Assembly (NCBI GenBank): GCA_003521815.1
Contig: DPHE01000044.1
Span: 1 to 10,870, forward strand
Origin: Colwellia sp.
Lineage (GTDB): Bacteria > Pseudomonadota > Gammaproteobacteria > Enterobacterales > Alteromonadaceae
Reading direction: 5' to 3'
DNA: 10,870 nt
Below, piece by piece: positions 1 through 6,700 of this stretch (positions are counted from its first letter, which is position 1; each line of letters opens with the position of its first letter). The notes under the pieces were generated by a model that had not been told where the DNA came from, made no database searches, and saw nothing but the letters and a program-made list of their open reading frames with translations. Both the position numbers and the translations under genes were made by a program.

Positions 1-49
1 GACCTGCCGATTATGAGTCGGATGCTCTAACCAACTGAGCTAAAGGCCC
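1..49 (-). tRNA. ileX: tRNA-Ile2 (anticodon CAT), 5' portion cut by window edge
   Basis: Read on the minus strand from 49, the sequence folds as a tRNA: acceptor 5' strand GGGCCTT (49-43), TA, D-arm GCTC/GAGC with loop AGTTGGTTA, anticodon arm with loop CTCATAA (17-11) and anticodon CAT at 15-13. The T-arm and acceptor 3' strand lie outside the window. A CAT anticodon could mean Met or the Ile2 species whose C34 is changed to lysidine by TilS. C4 and C5 of the acceptor are the TilS-favoured bases of Ile2, whereas E. coli elongator Met has U4 and A5. The position beyond rpoD matches E. coli rpsU-dnaG-rpoD-mug-ileX, although mug is absent here. Base 27·43 is a U·C mismatch, where E. coli Ile2 has a weak G·U. 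tRNA identity is certain; the Ile2 assignment is likely. Confidence 0.85.
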
Positions 50-131
50 ATTTTCATTTATTTGGACAATTCTTTAAAATTTATTTTGTTGAAATAATTA
101 GCTAGCACTAACACTTTAACAAAGCGGGTGC

Positions 132-160
132 AGTATAAGCATTTTTTATTTTATTGTCAC
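132..160 (-). promoter_or_regulatory. Sigma-70 promoter of the tRNA gene with GC-rich discriminator
   Basis: On the minus strand a -35 box GTGACA (160-155) and a -10 box TATACT (137-132) are 17 bp apart, each matching 5 of 6 consensus bases. The -10 is followed directly by GCACCCGC, a GC-rich discriminator of the kind known from stable-RNA promoters that respond to ppGpp. Predicted start is near 125, giving a leader of about 75 nt before the mature tRNA end at 49. Stringent control is inferred only. Confidence 0.65.
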
Positions 161-376
161 CTACTGAGTAATAATATTTTGTCTTTATTTACTGTTAGGT
201 TATTTGTTGAACAGCTGAAGTGAAAAATGAATTGAAGATAAAAAGTGATCCTTGTATTTACTTCACTTTATGTCGGTATATTCTCATGTATCGCGATCAG
301 CTTGACGCTTTTTGTCATAGGCCAAAATGAGTAGAAAACCATAACTACTCTCTTAACTTTTTATATTCAACAATAA
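161..376. other. Intergenic DNA between tRNA promoter and rpoD terminator; no gene seen
   Basis: This AT-rich spacer separates the tRNA promoter from the end of rpoD. I see no open frame with a ribosome binding site and no trace of mug, which sits here in E. coli. A weak inverted repeat AAAGTGA/TCACTTT (242-248 and 263-269) with a 14-nt loop is the only structure noticed; it lacks a T-tract. Confidence 0.5.
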
Positions 377-410
377 AAAAGAGTAAGCTAGAAAACTAAC
401 TTACTCTTTT
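377..410 (-). terminator. Intrinsic terminator of rpoD (probably bidirectional)
   Basis: Inverted repeat AAAAGAGTAAG (377-387) with CTTACTCTTTT (400-410). The 12-nt loop can pair further (TAG/CTA around AAAA). In the rpoD direction the stem is followed by TTTTTTATTG, a good U-tract, 22 nt beyond the rpoD stop codon. The plus-strand side also ends in TTTTATT. Confidence 0.85.
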
Positions 411-432
411 ATTATATCATTTAAAAATTTAT

Positions 433-2271
433 TTATTCACCATCAAGGAAACTTTTTAGTTGTTCTGAACGAGATGGATGACGCAATTTACGTAGTGCTT
501 TGGCTTCAATTTGACGAATACGTTCACGAGTTACGTCAAACTGCTTACCAACCTCTTCTAACGTATGATCAGTATTCATATCAATACCAAAGCGCATTCT
601 TAATACTTTAGCTTCACGGGCAGTTAAACCAGCAAGTACTTCATGAGTTGCACCTTTAAGATTTTCAGCTGTTGCTGAATCAACCGGCAATTCACCGCTA
701 CCATCTTCAATAAAGTCACCTAAATGGGAATCTTCATCATCACCAATAGGCGTTTCCATTGAAATAGGCTCTTTCGCTATTTTCAATACCTTACGAATTT
801 TATCTTCTGGCATAATCATGCGTTCAGCTAATTCTTCAGGCGTTGGCTCACGTCCCATTTCTTGTAACATTTGACGAGAAACACGATTCAATTTATTGAT
901 GGTTTCAATCATGTGTACTGGAATACGAATAGTACGCGCTTGGTCAGCAATTGAACGAGTGATTGCTTGGCGTATCCACCACGTTGCATAAGTTGAAAAC
1001 TTGTAACCACGACGGTATTCAAATTTATCAACGGCTTTCATCAAGCCGATATTACCTTCTTGAATTAAATCTAAGAATTGTAATCCACGGTTAGTATATT
1101 TTTTTGCAATAGAGATAACTAAACGTAAGTTGGCTTCAACCATTTCTTTTTTCGCACGGCGCGCTTTCGCTTCACCAATTGACATACGACGGTTGATGTC
1201 TTTTATGCCATGAATATTTAAGAACGTTTCTTCTTCGATTAAATTTAATTTATAGATGCAACGTTCAACATCTAATTCGATATCACCCAGTTTGGCTGAA
1301 TAACTATGTCCTGCAGCTTTCTCTTCTTCATACCAATCTTTAGAGGTTTCATTCCCAGGAAAGATTTTAATGAAGGTCGTTTTAGGCATACCTGCACCAA
1401 CTACACAGTGCTTCATAATCAAACGCTCTTGTACGCGTAATCTGTCCATAACACTACGCATGTTTTTAACTAACTTATCAAATAACTTAGGAATTAAGCG
1501 AAATTCTTTGAATACTTCAGTAACACCGTCAATTGCTTCTTGAGCATCACTATGTCCACGGCCTTTTTTCGAAATTATTAGATTCGCATTTTCATATGCT
1601 TCACGTAATGCGGTAAATTTTTCACGGGCTTGCTCTGGACATGGTCCAGTATCTTCTTCTTCTTCTTCTGAATCATCTTTATTTTTATCTTCATCTGCTA
1701 ATTCATCTTTAGAAAGATCAGAGCCGACATGTGTAGCTGCTGCAGGAATATCTTCATCTTCAGCATCAGGGTCTAAAAAGCCAACAATAATATCAGTTAA
1801 ACGTACTTCTTCTGCTTCAAAATTATCCCACATATCAAGTAGGAAGTTTATCGCAGGCGGATATTCAGAAACACTACGTTGTACTTCTTTAATCCCTTCT
1901 TCAATACGCTTGGCGATTACAATTTCGCCTTTACGAGTCAATAACTCAACAGTACCCATTTCACGCATATACATACGAACAGGATCGGTTGTTCGACCGA
2001 TTTCACTTTCTACGGTAGCCAGTGCTTGCGCAGCGGCTTCAGCAGCGTCTTCGTCGGTATTAGCTTCGCTCATCATTAACGTATCAGCATCAGGGGCATT
2101 TTCAAAAACTTGAATACCCATATCGTTGATCATACTAACAATGTCTTCGACTTGGTCTGAGTCGATAATATCTTGAGGAAGATGATCGTTAACTTGCGCA
2201 AACGTTAAATAACCTTGCTCTTTACCTTTGGTTATTAAATCTTTCAATCTAGATTGAGGGGCTGGTTCCAT
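433..2271 (-). CDS. rpoD: RNA polymerase primary sigma factor RpoD (sigma-70)
   Basis: Housekeeping sigma factor that binds core RNA polymerase and directs it to -35/-10 promoters. At 612 residues it nearly equals E. coli RpoD (613). Region 1.1 is near 1-80 and region 1.2 near 95-130 (DPVRMYMREMG). A long non-conserved region holds an acidic tract at about 185-208 (SEEEEEDTG). Region 2 is near 370-450, with the core-binding and -10 melting segments (RLVISIAKKYTNRGLQFLDL, then GYKFSTYATWWIRQAITR). Region 3 is near 455-530. Region 4 is near 545-605, with the -35 helix-turn-helix (HTLEEVGKQFDVTRERIRQI). The ATG at 2271 has AGGTGGA 9 nt upstream. It is the last gene of the rpsU-yqeY-dnaG-rpoD cluster, 199 bp after dnaG, with its own promoter in that gap and a terminator after the stop. 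No defect seen. Confidence 0.98.
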   Translation of the reverse strand: MEPAPQSRLKDLITKGKEQGYLTFAQVNDHLPQDIIDSDQVEDIVSMINDMGIQVFENAPDADTLMMSEANTDEDAAEAAAQALATVESEIGRTTDPVRMYMREMGTVELLTRKGEIVIAKRIEEGIKEVQRSVSEYPPAINFLLDMWDNFEAEEVRLTDIIVGFLDPDAEDEDIPAAATHVGSDLSKDELADEDKNKDDSEEEEEDTGPCPEQAREKFTALREAYENANLIISKKGRGHSDAQEAIDGVTEVFKEFRLIPKLFDKLVKNMRSVMDRLRVQERLIMKHCVVGAGMPKTTFIKIFPGNETSKDWYEEEKAAGHSYSAKLGDIELDVERCIYKLNLIEEETFLNIHGIKDINRRMSIGEAKARRAKKEMVEANLRLVISIAKKYTNRGLQFLDLIQEGNIGLMKAVDKFEYRRGYKFSTYATWWIRQAITRSIADQARTIRIPVHMIETINKLNRVSRQMLQEMGREPTPEELAERMIMPEDKIRKVLKIAKEPISMETPIGDDEDSHLGDFIEDGSGELPVDSATAENLKGATHEVLAGLTAREAKVLRMRFGIDMNTDHTLEEVGKQFDVTRERIRQIEAKALRKLRHPSRSEQLKSFLDGE

Positions 2272-2362
2272 TGACGAGTATCCACCTATGTTTGGTAATA
2301 TGGTTTATTCAAACAATATTTTATAAAATTGAATAGCAAAAGCTGTACAAATAAAGCAGGAA

Positions 2363-2391
2363 ATTATAGCGAATTTTCTGTATTATTTCTA
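2363..2391 (-). promoter_or_regulatory. Intergenic sigma-70 promoter for rpoD
   Basis: Minus strand: -35 TAGAAA (2391-2386, 4 of 6), 17-bp spacer, perfect -10 TATAAT (2368-2363). Predicted start near 2356 gives an untranslated leader of about 85 nt before the rpoD ATG. It would allow sigma-70 to be made independently of dnaG. E. coli instead has its internal rpoD promoters inside dnaG. Confidence 0.6.
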
Positions 2392-2470
2392 GTCTTCAAT
2401 CTAACTAAAAAGTGCCTGCTTTCTTTATCTTAAATACTTTATTTCAATCAAGTATCATCGTTACTCTACA

Positions 2471-4228
2471 TTAAGCATTGAGTATTGCTTGTAACTCTTG
2501 TTTTTCTTGCTGAGACATTTGCCCTGTTCGTGCTTTTTGCAACAAAAATTCTGTTCGTTGTTCAACAAAATTATTCAGTAATTTTTCAATGCTATCAAGA
2601 AAAACATCTTCTGCGGCCTTCGCTTCAATATGATGTTGCCAACACATTAATTTTGCCAGTTGCTTACCTTGTTCTTTATCACGAAAATACTCAAGTAGTT
2701 GTGCTGTTTTTATATTGGGGTTTTGCTGACATAATCCCAACAATTGAGTGAGTAAATCAACACCAGGTATCGTTAACGTCTGTAATGCTGAAGTATCACC
2801 TAAGGCTTTTACTATATGGGGGTGCTCTAACAATAATGCAATGGCTAATCTAACAGGCGTTACTTTAGTGCTCACTTTGGGCTTTTTAATCGTACCTACC
2901 CCTGCAACAGTTTTACTAAACTTTGTTAGAAATTGCTCACTGCCCGTACCAAAATTATTAGCTATCTCGTTAATGATGGCATCTTTTAATACACTCTCAG
3001 GGAGTTTTGCCAACAAAGGTTGGAAGGATTCAACCAAACCAGATCTTCCTTCTAATGAAGTCATGTCTACTTGATTCATTAACTGTTCAAACAAAAATTT
3101 AGATAAAGGCATTGCTTCATCAAGAATTTTTTCAAATGCCTGCTGCCCTTCTTTCCGAATGAGTGAATCAGGATCTTCGCCATCTGGCACAAAAACAAAC
3201 TTCAATGAGAAACCATCACGGATTAATGGCAAAGCATTTTCCATTGCACGCCAAGCGGCATCGCGTCCTGCTCGGTCACCGTCATAACAACAAATGACTT
3301 CTTTAACGGTACGAAACATGGTTTGTAGTTGTTCTGTTGTTGTGGCTGTGCCCAACGAAGCAACCGCATAATCAACACCATGCTGTGCTAGCGCAACTAC
3401 ATCCATATACCCTTCAACAACCACTAAACGCTTTAAATTTTTATTAGCTTGTTTAGCTTCATATAAACCATATAGTTCATGCCCTTTATGATAAACACGC
3501 GTTTCGGGTGAGTTTAAATACTTAGGCTTTTCATCGCCTAATACTCGTCCACCAAAACCGATGACTCGGCCGCGTTTATCACGAATAGGAAACATAATGC
3601 GACCACGAAATCGATCATACGGTCGACTTTTATCACCTTGAATGGCCATGCCTAAATCAACAAGTTGCTGATTAGCTTGGCCGTTGCGTGAGTAGGCTTT
3701 CATCATGCCATCCCAGGCTTCACTGATATAACCAATACTAAAGCGTTTAACCACTTCACCACTTAAACCTCGGCCTTTTAAATAGTTAACCGCTACTTCT
3801 TTATCAGCCGAAACTTTTAATTGCTGTTGATAAAAATGACTGATTTGATTCATCAGTTCGTAATCATCTTGTTTTTGCTGATATACTTCCTGCTGTCGTC
3901 GATGTTCCGCAGGGCTGGTGTTATTTTCTTCCCGAACAACTTCTATGCCACAATGATTAGCAAGTTCCTCTATGGCATCAACAAAATCAAGTCGGTCGAA
4001 TTCCATTAAGAATGAAATGGCATTGCCATGTTCACCGCAGCCAAAACAGTGATAGAACTGCTTATCTTGACTGACGGTAAAAGAAGGTGATTTTTCATTA
4101 TGAAAAGGGCAACAAGCTTGGTAGTTTTTACCCGCTTTTTTTAATGGTACACGTGAATCTACAATGTCAACGATGTCGGCACGCGCAAGTAAATCATCAA
4201 TAAATTGTCGAGGAATACGTCCGGCCAT
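2471..4228 (-). CDS. dnaG: DNA primase DnaG
   Basis: Makes the RNA primers for chromosomal replication and works with the DnaB helicase at the fork. It has 585 residues, close to E. coli's 581. The N-terminal CHC2 zinc domain carries ligands C40, H43, C61 and C64. The central RNA-polymerase/TOPRIM core (about 110-430) shows the catalytic acidic residues E272 in VEGYMDVV, and D316 and D318 in YDGDRAGRDAA, with a later EDPDSL. The last 150 residues are the divergent DnaB-binding domain. The ATG at 4228 is taken because residues 1-10 (MAGRIPRQFI) match family starts; the Shine-Dalgarno is poor (GAG about 12 nt upstream). It lies between yqeY, from which a strong terminator separates it, and rpoD. 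It therefore probably needs its own promoter or readthrough. Confidence 0.98.
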   Translation of the reverse strand: MAGRIPRQFIDDLLARADIVDIVDSRVPLKKAGKNYQACCPFHNEKSPSFTVSQDKQFYHCFGCGEHGNAISFLMEFDRLDFVDAIEELANHCGIEVVREENNTSPAEHRRQQEVYQQKQDDYELMNQISHFYQQQLKVSADKEVAVNYLKGRGLSGEVVKRFSIGYISEAWDGMMKAYSRNGQANQQLVDLGMAIQGDKSRPYDRFRGRIMFPIRDKRGRVIGFGGRVLGDEKPKYLNSPETRVYHKGHELYGLYEAKQANKNLKRLVVVEGYMDVVALAQHGVDYAVASLGTATTTEQLQTMFRTVKEVICCYDGDRAGRDAAWRAMENALPLIRDGFSLKFVFVPDGEDPDSLIRKEGQQAFEKILDEAMPLSKFLFEQLMNQVDMTSLEGRSGLVESFQPLLAKLPESVLKDAIINEIANNFGTGSEQFLTKFSKTVAGVGTIKKPKVSTKVTPVRLAIALLLEHPHIVKALGDTSALQTLTIPGVDLLTQLLGLCQQNPNIKTAQLLEYFRDKEQGKQLAKLMCWQHHIEAKAAEDVFLDSIEKLLNNFVEQRTEFLLQKARTGQMSQQEKQELQAILNA

Positions 4229-4263
4229 ATTGCTTTAAAGCTCATCAATTAAAAAGAAAAATT

Positions 4264-4276
4264 AATAGTGACTATT
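4264..4276. repeat. Perfect palindrome in the dnaG leader
   Basis: AATAGT-G-ACTATT is a perfect 6-1-6 inverted repeat between the candidate dnaG promoter and the dnaG start. A second palindrome, GCTTTAAAGC (4232-4241), lies just before the start codon and covers the place where a Shine-Dalgarno would be. They could be operators or RNA structure, or chance in AT-rich DNA. Confidence 0.4.
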
Positions 4277-4320
4277 CACCTCACTGGAAGCAGTCGTCAT
4301 TGTGTAGGTGTTTAGTGCGA

Positions 4321-4350
4321 AATATTGTGAATAAATCCTGAGATTATCAA
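4321..4350 (-). promoter_or_regulatory. Candidate dnaG promoter
   Basis: Minus strand: -35 TTGATA (4350-4345, 5 of 6), 18-bp spacer, -10 AATATT (4326-4321, 4 of 6). It lies between the yqeY terminator and dnaG, where a promoter is needed, and would give a leader of about 85 nt. The -10 box is weak, so the exact site is uncertain. Confidence 0.4.
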
Positions 4351-4447
4351 CCTTGCCTTGGTATCTATAACAAAGGTTAATATCTACTTCCTTACAAAGA
4401 AATACAAAGTAAGGATAACAGAGATCAAATAAAACATTCTACACAAA

Positions 4448-4479
4448 AAAGCCGTAATAACCTAAGTCATTACGGCTTT
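4448..4479 (-). terminator. Strong intrinsic terminator after yqeY
   Basis: Perfect 11-bp stem AAAGCCGTAAT (minus 4479-4469) with ATTACGGCTTT (4458-4448), a 10-nt loop, and a T-run (TTTTTTGTG) directly after the stem in the minus direction. It lies 21 nt beyond the yqeY stop and should end most rpsU-yqeY transcripts before dnaG. Confidence 0.9.
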
Positions 4480-4500
4480 ATTAAAGCTTTTTAATCTCTA

Positions 4501-4944
4501 TTAATTTAAGGCGGCTCTTACTTGGCTACTTACAGCACCCATGTCAGCTTTACCTTGTAATAAAGGTTTTAATACTGCCATCAATTTGCCCATGTCAGCC
4601 ATTGAGGCTGCACCAGTTTCGTTAATCGCATTATTAATTAAATCTTTAATTTCTGCATCAGTTAAAGGTTGCGGAAGAAAGAACTGTATAGCAATTACTT
4701 CTTCGGCTTCTTTGGCTGCTAATTCATCACGACCACCATCAGCAAACATTTTGATAGATTCTTTACGTTGCTTAACCATTTTAGTTAAGATCGCAATAAT
4801 ATTATCATCTGTTGCTTCGGTGTTATGATCAATTTCAGCTAGTTTGATCGCAGACAATGCCATGCGAATAACGCTAAGACGACATTTGTCTTTAGCGCGC
4901 ATAGCATTTTTCATTTCATCTTTGAGCTGAATTAGAAGTGACAT
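4501..4944 (-). CDS. yqeY: YqeY/GatB-domain protein
   Basis: Small YqeY-family protein of 147 residues, the usual family length. Its helical domain is related to the C-terminal tail of GatB, the amidotransferase subunit that handles tRNA. The standalone protein has no firmly established role; a tRNA- or translation-linked one is inferred from that homology and from its constant position beside rpsU. The N-terminus MSLLIQLKDEMKNAMRAKD, the central KQRKESIKMF segment, the GGRDELA..E segment and the FLPQPL(T)..E motif are typical. The ATG at 4944 is preceded by AGAG 8 nt upstream. It follows rpsU by 46 bp on the same strand with no terminator between, so the two are probably co-transcribed. Transcription then ends at the hairpin after yqeY. 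Confidence 0.93.
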   Translation of the reverse strand: MSLLIQLKDEMKNAMRAKDKCRLSVIRMALSAIKLAEIDHNTEATDDNIIAILTKMVKQRKESIKMFADGGRDELAAKEAEEVIAIQFFLPQPLTDAEIKDLINNAINETGAASMADMGKLMAVLKPLLQGKADMGAVSSQVRAALN

Positions 4945-4990
4945 CTAATTTGCTCTAGAGGTTACTAAGGTCATTATTAAAAATAACGAT

Positions 4991-5206
4991 TTAGTACATG
5001 CGAACGTGACGAGCGTTCTCACGAGAAACTTTTTTCGCTGCACGTTTAACAGCAGCTGCTTTCTTACGTTTACGTTCCCAAGTTGGCTTTTCATAACATT
5101 CGCGACGACGAACTTCTGAAAGGATACCTGCTTTCTCACATGAACGTTTAAAACGACGTAATGCTACGTCAAATGGTTCGTTTTCTCTAACTTTAATTAC
5201 TGGCAT
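4991..5206 (-). CDS. rpsU: 30S ribosomal protein bS21
   Basis: Ribosomal protein bS21, a small basic protein of the 30S platform near the anti-Shine-Dalgarno end of 16S rRNA, needed for efficient initiation on natural mRNAs. It has 71 residues, the standard length. It begins MPVIKVRENEPFDVALRRFK and ends in a lysine/arginine-rich helix (ERKRKKAAAVKRAAKK). The ATG at 5206 has AAGG about 11 nt upstream. It is first in the rpsU-yqeY-dnaG-rpoD cluster and divergent from tsaD across 249 bp. A strong-looking promoter with a GC-rich discriminator lies at 5325-5354. Nothing unusual in the protein. Confidence 0.97.
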   Translation of the reverse strand: MPVIKVRENEPFDVALRRFKRSCEKAGILSEVRRRECYEKPTWERKRKKAAAVKRAAKKVSRENARHVRMY

Positions 5207-5324
5207 GTACTTATTTACCTTAGTGTATGAATTCTATATAAATCGGCGTATGACTTCGAAGTGATAATTTATTAAAAATTAACAGAATCTTGTCTACACC
5301 CGCTCTATTAAAAATGGGTGACGT

Positions 5325-5354
5325 ATTCTACTGCCAACCACATCGTAATGTAAA
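5325..5354 (-). promoter_or_regulatory. rpsU promoter with GC-rich discriminator
   Basis: Minus strand: -35 TTTACA (5354-5349, 5 of 6), 18-bp spacer, -10 TAGAAT (5330-5325, 5 of 6), then ACGTCACCC as discriminator. The start is expected near 5318, giving a leader of about 110 nt. The predicted RNA would begin with CACCC (5320-5316), complementary to GGGTG (5301-5297), so a small 5'-terminal hairpin is possible. The CACCC just after the -10 resembles that of the tRNA promoter at 132-160. Confidence 0.6.
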
Positions 5355-5455
5355 GACTAAATTATCACTAGAGAACGAAATATTCTGGTGGTAATGATGT
5401 AAAAAGGTTAAAATCGTCGCGTTTTTTAGCTTTTCTTTTTTTTGGATATTATTGT

Positions 5456-6487
5456 ATGCGAATTTTGGGTATTGAGACCTCTTGTGATGAAACCGGCATT
5501 GCCATTTATGATGACGATAAAGGTATTATGGCGCACAGACTTTATAGCCAAATTGCAGTACATGCTGATTATGGTGGTGTTGTTCCTGAATTGGCGTCAC
5601 GCGATCATGTGCGTAAAACCATTCCATTGATTAAGGCCGTATTAAAAGATGCTAATTTAACACCAAAAGATTTAGACGGCGTTGCCTATACTGCCGGCCC
5701 AGGGCTTGTAGGGGCATTACTTGTTGGTTGCTCTATTGGTAGAAGTTTAGCTTATGGTTGGGGCTTACCTGCGGTACCGGTACACCATATGGAAGGTCAT
5801 TTACTAGCTCCTATGCTAGAAGATGATGTACCAGAGTTCCCTTTTATTGCCTTGCTCGTTTCAGGTGGTCACACCATGTTAGTACGTGTTGAAGGTATTG
5901 GTCAGTATAAATTATTGGGTGAATCGGTTGACGATGCTGCAGGGGAAGCTTTTGATAAAACGGCTAAGTTATTAGGGTTAGATTACCCCGGCGGCCCTGC
6001 ACTGGCTAAAATGGCTGAATCGGGCGTGGCTGGACGGTTTAAATTACCCCGTCCAATGACAGACAGACCAGGATTAGATTTTAGCTTTAGTGGTTTAAAA
6101 ACGGCAGCCAGTACGTTAGTTCGAAAAGAATGCCTAGCATTGGCTGAAACAGAGCTACAGCAACCCCATGCTGATATTGCGCATGCTTTTCAACAAGCTG
6201 TCATAGAAACCTTAGCAATAAAATGCAAACGCGCGTTAAAACAAGAAAACTTAAACCGTTTAGTTATCGCTGGGGGCGTCAGTGCTAATACTGCACTGCG
6301 AGAAAAGTTAGCCGCTACCACCAAAAAACTCGGTGGCAGTGTTTTTTATCCTCGACCAGAATTTTGTACCGACAATGGGGCAATGATCGCCTATGCCGGA
6401 TTACAGCGATTAAAAGCAGGAACAAATGCAGATTTAACCTTTAAAGCCAATCCTCGTTGGTCGTTAGAATCTTTACCTGCGATATAA
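5456..6487 (+). CDS. tsaD: tRNA N6-threonylcarbamoyladenosine (t6A37) transferase subunit TsaD
   Basis: Catalytic subunit of the TsaBDE machinery. It moves the threonylcarbamoyl group from threonylcarbamoyl-AMP to A37 of ANN-decoding tRNAs, in the cytoplasm. It has 343 residues, the normal size. The ASKHA-type fold shows GIETSCDETGIAI at 5-17, the metal-binding HMEGH with H111 and H115, LLVSGGHT near 133-140, the GEAFDKTAKLLGL segment, VIAGGVSAN, and the C-terminal CTDNGAMIAYAG carrying the metal-binding aspartate. The ATG at 5456 is chosen because MRILGIETSCDE is the usual start; GGA lies 9 nt upstream. The leader is very T-rich (about 5421-5443). It is divergent from rpsU and convergent with plsY, with REP-like palindromes right after its stop. 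Confidence 0.98.
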   Translation: MRILGIETSCDETGIAIYDDDKGIMAHRLYSQIAVHADYGGVVPELASRDHVRKTIPLIKAVLKDANLTPKDLDGVAYTAGPGLVGALLVGCSIGRSLAYGWGLPAVPVHHMEGHLLAPMLEDDVPEFPFIALLVSGGHTMLVRVEGIGQYKLLGESVDDAAGEAFDKTAKLLGLDYPGGPALAKMAESGVAGRFKLPRPMTDRPGLDFSFSGLKTAASTLVRKECLALAETELQQPHADIAHAFQQAVIETLAIKCKRALKQENLNRLVIAGGVSANTALREKLAATTKKLGGSVFYPRPEFCTDNGAMIAYAGLQRLKAGTNADLTFKANPRWSLESLPAI

Positions 6488-6493
6488 TTAATT

Positions 6494-6564
6494 CCGTTCA
6501 TGCTGAGTCGAAGGACGACAGGCTTCCTTTGACGAGCTTCCTTCGACAGGCTCAGGACAAACGG
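6494..6564. repeat. REP-like extragenic palindrome pair (head-to-head units)
   Basis: Seven bases after the tsaD stop, a degenerate forward unit (6494-6514; CCGTT..GCTGAG-TCGAAGGA, missing 4 nt inside) is followed by a near-intact reverse unit (6540-6564; CCTTCGACAGGCTCAGGA then CAAACGG). Together they form an imperfect inverted repeat. Between them, CCTTTGACGAGCT (6526-6538) looks like a third, decayed reverse unit. The core CTGAGCYTGTCGAAGG is a motif I recall from dispersed extragenic repeats in many proteobacteria. It could also end tsaD transcription, being followed by a short T-run (6565-6569). Confidence 0.75.
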
Positions 6565-6700
6565 TTTTTACCTTGAGCTTCTTGAGATAAACGATACATA
6601 ACGATTATTCAGAGATCACTGTTCTACCCTGAGCTTCTAGAAACAAACAGTGTATTACTATTATTTAGAGATCACCCGTTTGCCCTGAGCTTGTCGAAGG
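6563..6700 (+). repeat. Tandem array of degenerate ~56-bp units, each carrying a REP-like core
   Basis: Two long units and one partial unit lie head to tail. Unit 1 (6563-6619) and unit 2 (6620-6675) each hold a CCYTGAGCTTCT core and end in ATTATTYAGAGATCAC. Unit 3 (6676-6700) is an almost perfect core, CCGTTTGCCCTGAGC then TTGTCGAAGG. Unit 2 is itself bounded by CACTG and CAGTG (6617-6621 and 6648-6652). The intact unit 3 differs from the reverse unit at 6540-6564 at only two positions. The array is followed by a small hairpin GGGTC-GAA-GACCC (6699-6711). Confidence 0.7.

Noticed and set aside
242..269. AAAGTGA/TCACTTT inverted repeat as a terminator
   Set aside because: Stem is short and AT-rich, the loop is 14 nt, and there is no T-tract on either strand; no gene ends next to it.
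2434..2455. ATACTT/AAGTAT inverted repeat after dnaG as a terminator
   Set aside because: Only a 6-bp AT-rich stem with a 10-nt loop and no U-tract; unlikely to stop transcription into rpoD.
4945..5139. Minus-strand open frame overlapping rpsU in another frame
   Set aside because: It is a shadow of rpsU; the overlapping bS21 frame is unmistakable.
5409..5414. TAAAAT as a -10 box for tsaD
   Set aside because: No acceptable -35 box at 16-19 bp and no extended -10 TG; too weak to list as a promoter.
5442..5455. Upstream ATG at 5442 as an alternative tsaD start
   Set aside because: That ATG is in a different frame from TsaD and the frame runs only 62 codons. The ATG at 5456 gives the canonical N-terminus.
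6563..6700. Regularly spaced repeats considered as a CRISPR array
   Set aside because: The repeated part includes the would-be spacer tail, the copies are degenerate, the period is about 56 bp with only 2.5 units, and no cas genes are nearby. It fits a REP/tandem duplication.
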